A stretch of 15,610 bases of DNA. Origin: Thermocladium sp. UBA166 (lineage in GTDB: Archaea; Thermoproteota; Thermoprotei; Thermoproteales; Thermocladiaceae). Shown here piece after piece: positions 12,666 through 15,610 of the stretch. Location of the stretch: assembly GCA_002508315.1 (NCBI GenBank), contig DAHE01000044.1:1-15610 (forward strand). Reading direction: 5' to 3'. Every line of letters begins with the position of its first letter. The stretch's first letter is position 1. The notes under the pieces are model-generated. The model was not told where the DNA came from. It searched no databases and saw nothing but the letters and a program-made list of their open reading frames with translations. A program made the position numbers and the translations under genes.

Positions 12666-15176
12666 GTGTCATTCATAGATAACTACAAGTATAGAATAGG
12701 GAGGAATTTCGCATTTCCAGAGTATGTTCCTCAATATCCAGCATCCTTCCCATTCAAAATAAAATCCATGAGGGCCACCATAGACTTGGACCCAGCTAAT
12801 AAGGCTATTAGTGGAGCCGTGGAGTACGATATAACCGCCCTCAAGCCCATCAATAGAATATCCTTTAACGCCAATGAGATGAAGATAGAGAGGGTTAATC
12901 ACTTCTTCGATTACGATGGTTATGTGCTTGTCGTAGATCTAGGTCAACTGTCTCCAGGCGAATCGGTCTTTGTTAAGATAGAGTACTCAGCGAAGCCCAG
13001 GAGGGGGCTTTACTTCGTGGACACGAATCCAAGCAAGGGCGATCCCGTGCTCACCATATGGACGCAGGGGGAGAGCGAGGATAACAGGTATTGGATCCCG
13101 TTGCCCGACAACCCCAACATAAAATTCCCCACGCAGTTAACGATAAGGGTACCCAGCAACTTAGTGGCGATCAGTAATGGGGTACTGGTTGGGAGGAGGG
13201 AGGAGAACGGCAAGTTGGAGTGGAGCTGGTCATTCGATAAACCTCACTCACCCTACCTAATAGCGCTGGCGGCGGGGGAGTTCGAGGTCATCGAGGAGGA
13301 GTGTAATGGAGTGAAGCTGGAGTACTACGTTCCGAAGGGCAGGGGTGCTGATTCTAGGCTTAGCTTTGCACATACTTGCGACATGGTAAAGTTCTATGAG
13401 GAATTCACCGGAGTCAAGTACCCCTACCCCATTTACAAGCAGGTAGTCGTGGAGGAATTCATCTATGGCGGCATGGAGAACACGACTGTAACCATTCTCA
13501 CGGATCAGACGCTTCACGACAAGCACGCACACTGCCCATACTCGGAGTACCCGTGCAAGCACGAGGATTTCAGCTCTGACTCCTTGGTGGCGCATGAACT
13601 GGCCCATCAATGGTTTGGGGACTTGGTGACAACTAAGGACTGGGCCAATATATGGTTGAACGAAGCTTTTGCCACGTACATGGATGCATTATACTCGCTG
13701 CATAGCAAGGGAAGGGATGACTTCCTATACGTTCTACTGAACAACTTCAAGACGTACTTGGGGGAGTACGAGAGGCGGTATGCGAGGCCGATAGTGACTA
13801 GGCTGTACGGAATACCTGAGGAGATGTTTGATAGGCATACTTATGAGAAGGGCTCAGTCGTGCTTCATGCCCTGCATGAATTGGTGGGGGACTCCGTATT
13901 CAGGAAGGGAATAAAGAGGTACTTGGAGACCCATGGCTTCGGCAATGCGGATACGGAGGATCTGCGTAAGGCATTGGAGGCGGAGTACGGCGGGGATTTA
14001 AGTTGGTTCTTCGATCAATTCGTCTACTCCAGCGGCCATCCCGTGATAAAGGCTAAGTGGGAGTGGGATGCAGAGCGAAGCTACGTTAGATTAAATATAC
14101 AGCAAGCCCAGGACTCCGACTCGTATCCCACGTATAGGTTGCCGCTTGACGTGAAGATAGTTGGGAAGGGTAGCTCCCAAACAATGCACATCTTAGTCAC
14201 GTCCAAGGAACAATCGTTCGCAATTCACGTGGACTCCAAGCCCTTATACGTATGCATCGACCCAGGACTCAAGCTGCCCAGGACGATACAGTCGGATAAA
14301 TCGCTTGAGGAGGCCAGGGCGGAACTGGGCGATGAAGATGTCATGTGCCGTATAGAGGCCGTGGAGGCACTGGCCAAGAGCTCATCATCATTATCTGTGG
14401 AGGCCCTCACCAAGGCGTTGCTAGATGATGGGTTCTGGGGAGTTAGGGCGGAGGCCGCCCGGGCGTTGGGCCGCGTTGGCACCGATGAAGCAAAGAAGGC
14501 ATTGCTTAAGGCATTGGATAAGGAGGAGGCTCCCCGGGTTAGGAGAGCCATAGTAGAGGCCCTCGGTGAGTTCAAGCATGATGAAGGGGCGTTGGGTAAG
14601 TTGTTGGGAATATTGGCGGACCCCAAGGAGAGTTATTACGTGAGGTATTTGGCTGCCGTAGGCGTGGGTAAACTTGGAATTGAAAGTGCTCGACAAGCAT
14701 TACTGGATGCGTTGGGCTATGGCGGTCATAACTTCATCATAACTCAAGGCGCATTGCTAGGGCTTGGAGAGCTGGGATTGATGGATACAGTGGATGTGGT
14801 ACTAAGCTATGCTAGGGGAGATAAGCCGACCCCAGTCAGGGTTGCCGCAATTCAATCATTGGCTAAGTTCCCAGGCAATAGGAGGGTAATCAATGAATTA
14901 ATCGCTTTAAGCAAGGATGACAACTTCAGGGTGAGAAGCGCGGTGGTTGCAGCGGCGGGGGAGTTAAGGGATGATAGGCTACTTCCAGTGCTGGATAAAC
15001 TGGCATCCCAGGACCCGGATGGAAGAGTGAGGCGCGCGGCCAGGGAGACAGCCGCCAAGATCAGGCAGTTCATGGATAAGGGAGAGGAGTACAGGAAGTT
15101 GAGGGATGAGATTGAGGAGCTTAGGCGTAGGGAGATGGAGCTGGAAGAGAGGGTAGAGCGAGTAGAGCGTAAATAG
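12666..15176 (+). CDS. M1 family zinc aminopeptidase with C-terminal HEAT repeats and coiled coil
   Basis: This predicted cytoplasmic metalloaminopeptidase trims residues from peptide N-termini. The 836-residue protein has an N-terminal beta-sandwich (about 30-210), an exopeptidase motif GGMEN at 268-272, zinc motif HELAH at 310-314 with third ligand Glu333 (HEXXH-X18-E), and catalytic Tyr393 in HTYEKG. The catalytic part resembles the tricorn-interacting factor F2/F3 and aminopeptidase N family. In place of the usual large C-terminal domain there is a beta region (about 460-535), then roughly seven or eight HEAT/PBS-lyase-type repeats from about 548 to 800 with recurrent VR-x-AA-x-ALG patterns, and a charged coiled coil at about 804-836. 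A Cys/His-rich insertion (His284, 287, 289, Cys290, Cys297, His299) lies just before the zinc motif. There is no signal peptide. GTG 12666 is supported by the TATA spacing. The gene is transcribed alone and converges on the last gene. Substrate and partners are unknown. Confidence 0.93.
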   Translation: MSFIDNYKYRIGRNFAFPEYVPQYPASFPFKIKSMRATIDLDPANKAISGAVEYDITALKPINRISFNANEMKIERVNHFFDYDGYVLVVDLGQLSPGESVFVKIEYSAKPRRGLYFVDTNPSKGDPVLTIWTQGESEDNRYWIPLPDNPNIKFPTQLTIRVPSNLVAISNGVLVGRREENGKLEWSWSFDKPHSPYLIALAAGEFEVIEEECNGVKLEYYVPKGRGADSRLSFAHTCDMVKFYEEFTGVKYPYPIYKQVVVEEFIYGGMENTTVTILTDQTLHDKHAHCPYSEYPCKHEDFSSDSLVAHELAHQWFGDLVTTKDWANIWLNEAFATYMDALYSLHSKGRDDFLYVLLNNFKTYLGEYERRYARPIVTRLYGIPEEMFDRHTYEKGSVVLHALHELVGDSVFRKGIKRYLETHGFGNADTEDLRKALEAEYGGDLSWFFDQFVYSSGHPVIKAKWEWDAERSYVRLNIQQAQDSDSYPTYRLPLDVKIVGKGSSQTMHILVTSKEQSFAIHVDSKPLYVCIDPGLKLPRTIQSDKSLEEARAELGDEDVMCRIEAVEALAKSSSSLSVEALTKALLDDGFWGVRAEAARALGRVGTDEAKKALLKALDKEEAPRVRRAIVEALGEFKHDEGALGKLLGILADPKESYYVRYLAAVGVGKLGIESARQALLDALGYGGHNFIITQGALLGLGELGLMDTVDVVLSYARGDKPTPVRVAAIQSLAKFPGNRRVINELIALSKDDNFRVRSAVVAAAGELRDDRLLPVLDKLASQDPDGRVRRAARETAAKIRQFMDKGEEYRKLRDEIEELRRREMELEERVERVERK

Positions 15177-15214
15177 GGTATGAGCAGTTTTCACGTGGAA
15201 CTAAACTTCATTCA

Positions 15215-15610
15215 TCACTCCCCTCCCTTTCCTTTGCTTCTCAACATGACGTATTTTACGCAATTATCGTCTATCTCGGACCCCATCAACAGCATATCCT
15301 TATCAGAGTCAAGCATGTACTCGCGTCCCACGGGCTTCGCGGTGCAGTGAATGCCCACATCCACTTCATCCACAGTGAATTCATCTGTTCCAACGATCTT
15401 AGCTATTGCTAGATCGCCCAGGTCAGGCACTAGCTTCGCGGGAACGGGAGTATTCACGTCAAAGCTATCGACCCCAATAGCTGTCTCCATGGGCGGAAAA
15501 CCGAATAATTGCTTGTATTTATCCACGTACACTGACCTGGAGCTCCACCCGCTTAGCATTGACTGTCGGGCAGCGTCTATGAATGCCTTCGTCTCCACGC
15601 TCACCGGCTC
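15215..15610 (-). CDS. Unrecognised protein, possibly incomplete at the window edge
   Basis: I do not recognise this protein. A GTG at 15604 could be the start, giving 129 residues, but the frame stays open to the last base of the window, so the gene may begin further out. The visible sequence is hydrophilic and acidic, without membrane helices. It has a Tyr/Phe-rich patch (VDKYKQLFGFPPMETAIG, about 27-44), a cluster of Asp/Glu (GTDEFTVDEVDVG, about 72-84) and only two Cys, which do not form a known metal motif. The end is Lys/Gly-rich (RSKGKGGE). Base composition and codons match the neighbouring genes, so it is probably coding. It converges on the aminopeptidase with a 38-bp gap. No function is proposed. 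Confidence 0.6.
   Translation of the reverse strand, partial: EPVSVETKAFIDAARQSMLSGWSSRSVYVDKYKQLFGFPPMETAIGVDSFDVNTPVPAKLVPDLGDLAIAKIVGTDEFTVDEVDVGIHCTAKPVGREYMLDSDKDMLLMGSEIDDNCVKYVMLRSKGKGGE

Noticed and set aside
14225..14626. Antisense open frames within the HEAT-repeat part of the aminopeptidase gene
   Set aside because: They are Ser/Ala-rich mirror images of the repeated Leu/Ala/Glu codons on the coding strand and have no start signals.
15186..15200. Near-palindrome around CACGTG in the gap between the two convergent last genes
   Set aside because: Only the six-base core is exact and the flanks mismatch. It is neither a convincing hairpin terminator nor, between two 3' ends, a sensible operator.

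Overview
The window looks like chromosome from a hyperthermophilic archaeon of the Thermoproteota (Crenarchaeota). The strongest pointers are a full-length reverse gyrase, a sugar ABC transporter whose ATPase closely resembles the Saccharolobus GlcV protein, heavy use of ATA (Ile) and AGG (Arg) codons, and TATA boxes centred about 26 bp upstream of start codons with no leader. The order cannot be fixed by reading alone. A Caldivirga/Vulcanisaeta-type Thermoproteales lineage or a Sulfolobales lineage would both fit, and this part is inference. The DNA is gene-dense. I see no tRNA or rRNA gene, insertion sequence, CRISPR array or gene-free stretch longer than 300 bp; the longest non-coding gap is about 216 bp.

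Positions 1-4062 hold a sugar-uptake operon in the order binding protein (5' end cut by the window), permease, permease, ATPase, the same order as glcSTUV. The genes overlap or nearly touch from the first permease onward, and the internal genes have Shine-Dalgarno sequences. After a 159-bp gap, positions 4222-6750 encode an adenosylcobalamin-dependent (class II) ribonucleotide reductase with an ATP-cone. It ends 8 bp from the convergent reverse gyrase gene (6759-10574, minus strand).

Two divergent promoter regions follow. In the first (10575-10790) reverse gyrase faces an unrecognised four-helix membrane protein (10791-11351), with a perfect 17-bp palindrome between them. The membrane protein converges on an alkaline-phosphatase-superfamily phosphodiesterase (11374-12531, minus). 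In the second divergent region (12532-12665) this phosphodiesterase faces a large M1-family aminopeptidase (12666-15176), with a perfect 18-bp palindrome next to the phosphodiesterase TATA box. The aminopeptidase carries a C-terminal HEAT-repeat array and a coiled coil. The last gene (15215 to the window edge, minus) is unrecognised and possibly incomplete.

The first four kilobases are one functional unit, glucose-type sugar import. The remaining genes are housekeeping or orphan genes, mostly transcribed singly: deoxynucleotide synthesis, positive DNA supercoiling, phosphoester hydrolysis and peptide trimming. I found no obvious new multi-gene system. The items most worth following are the M1-HEAT fusion with its Cys/His insertion, the two divergent-promoter palindromes, the altered motifs in reverse gyrase and ribonucleotide reductase, and the matching Gly-to-Arg change in both permeases.
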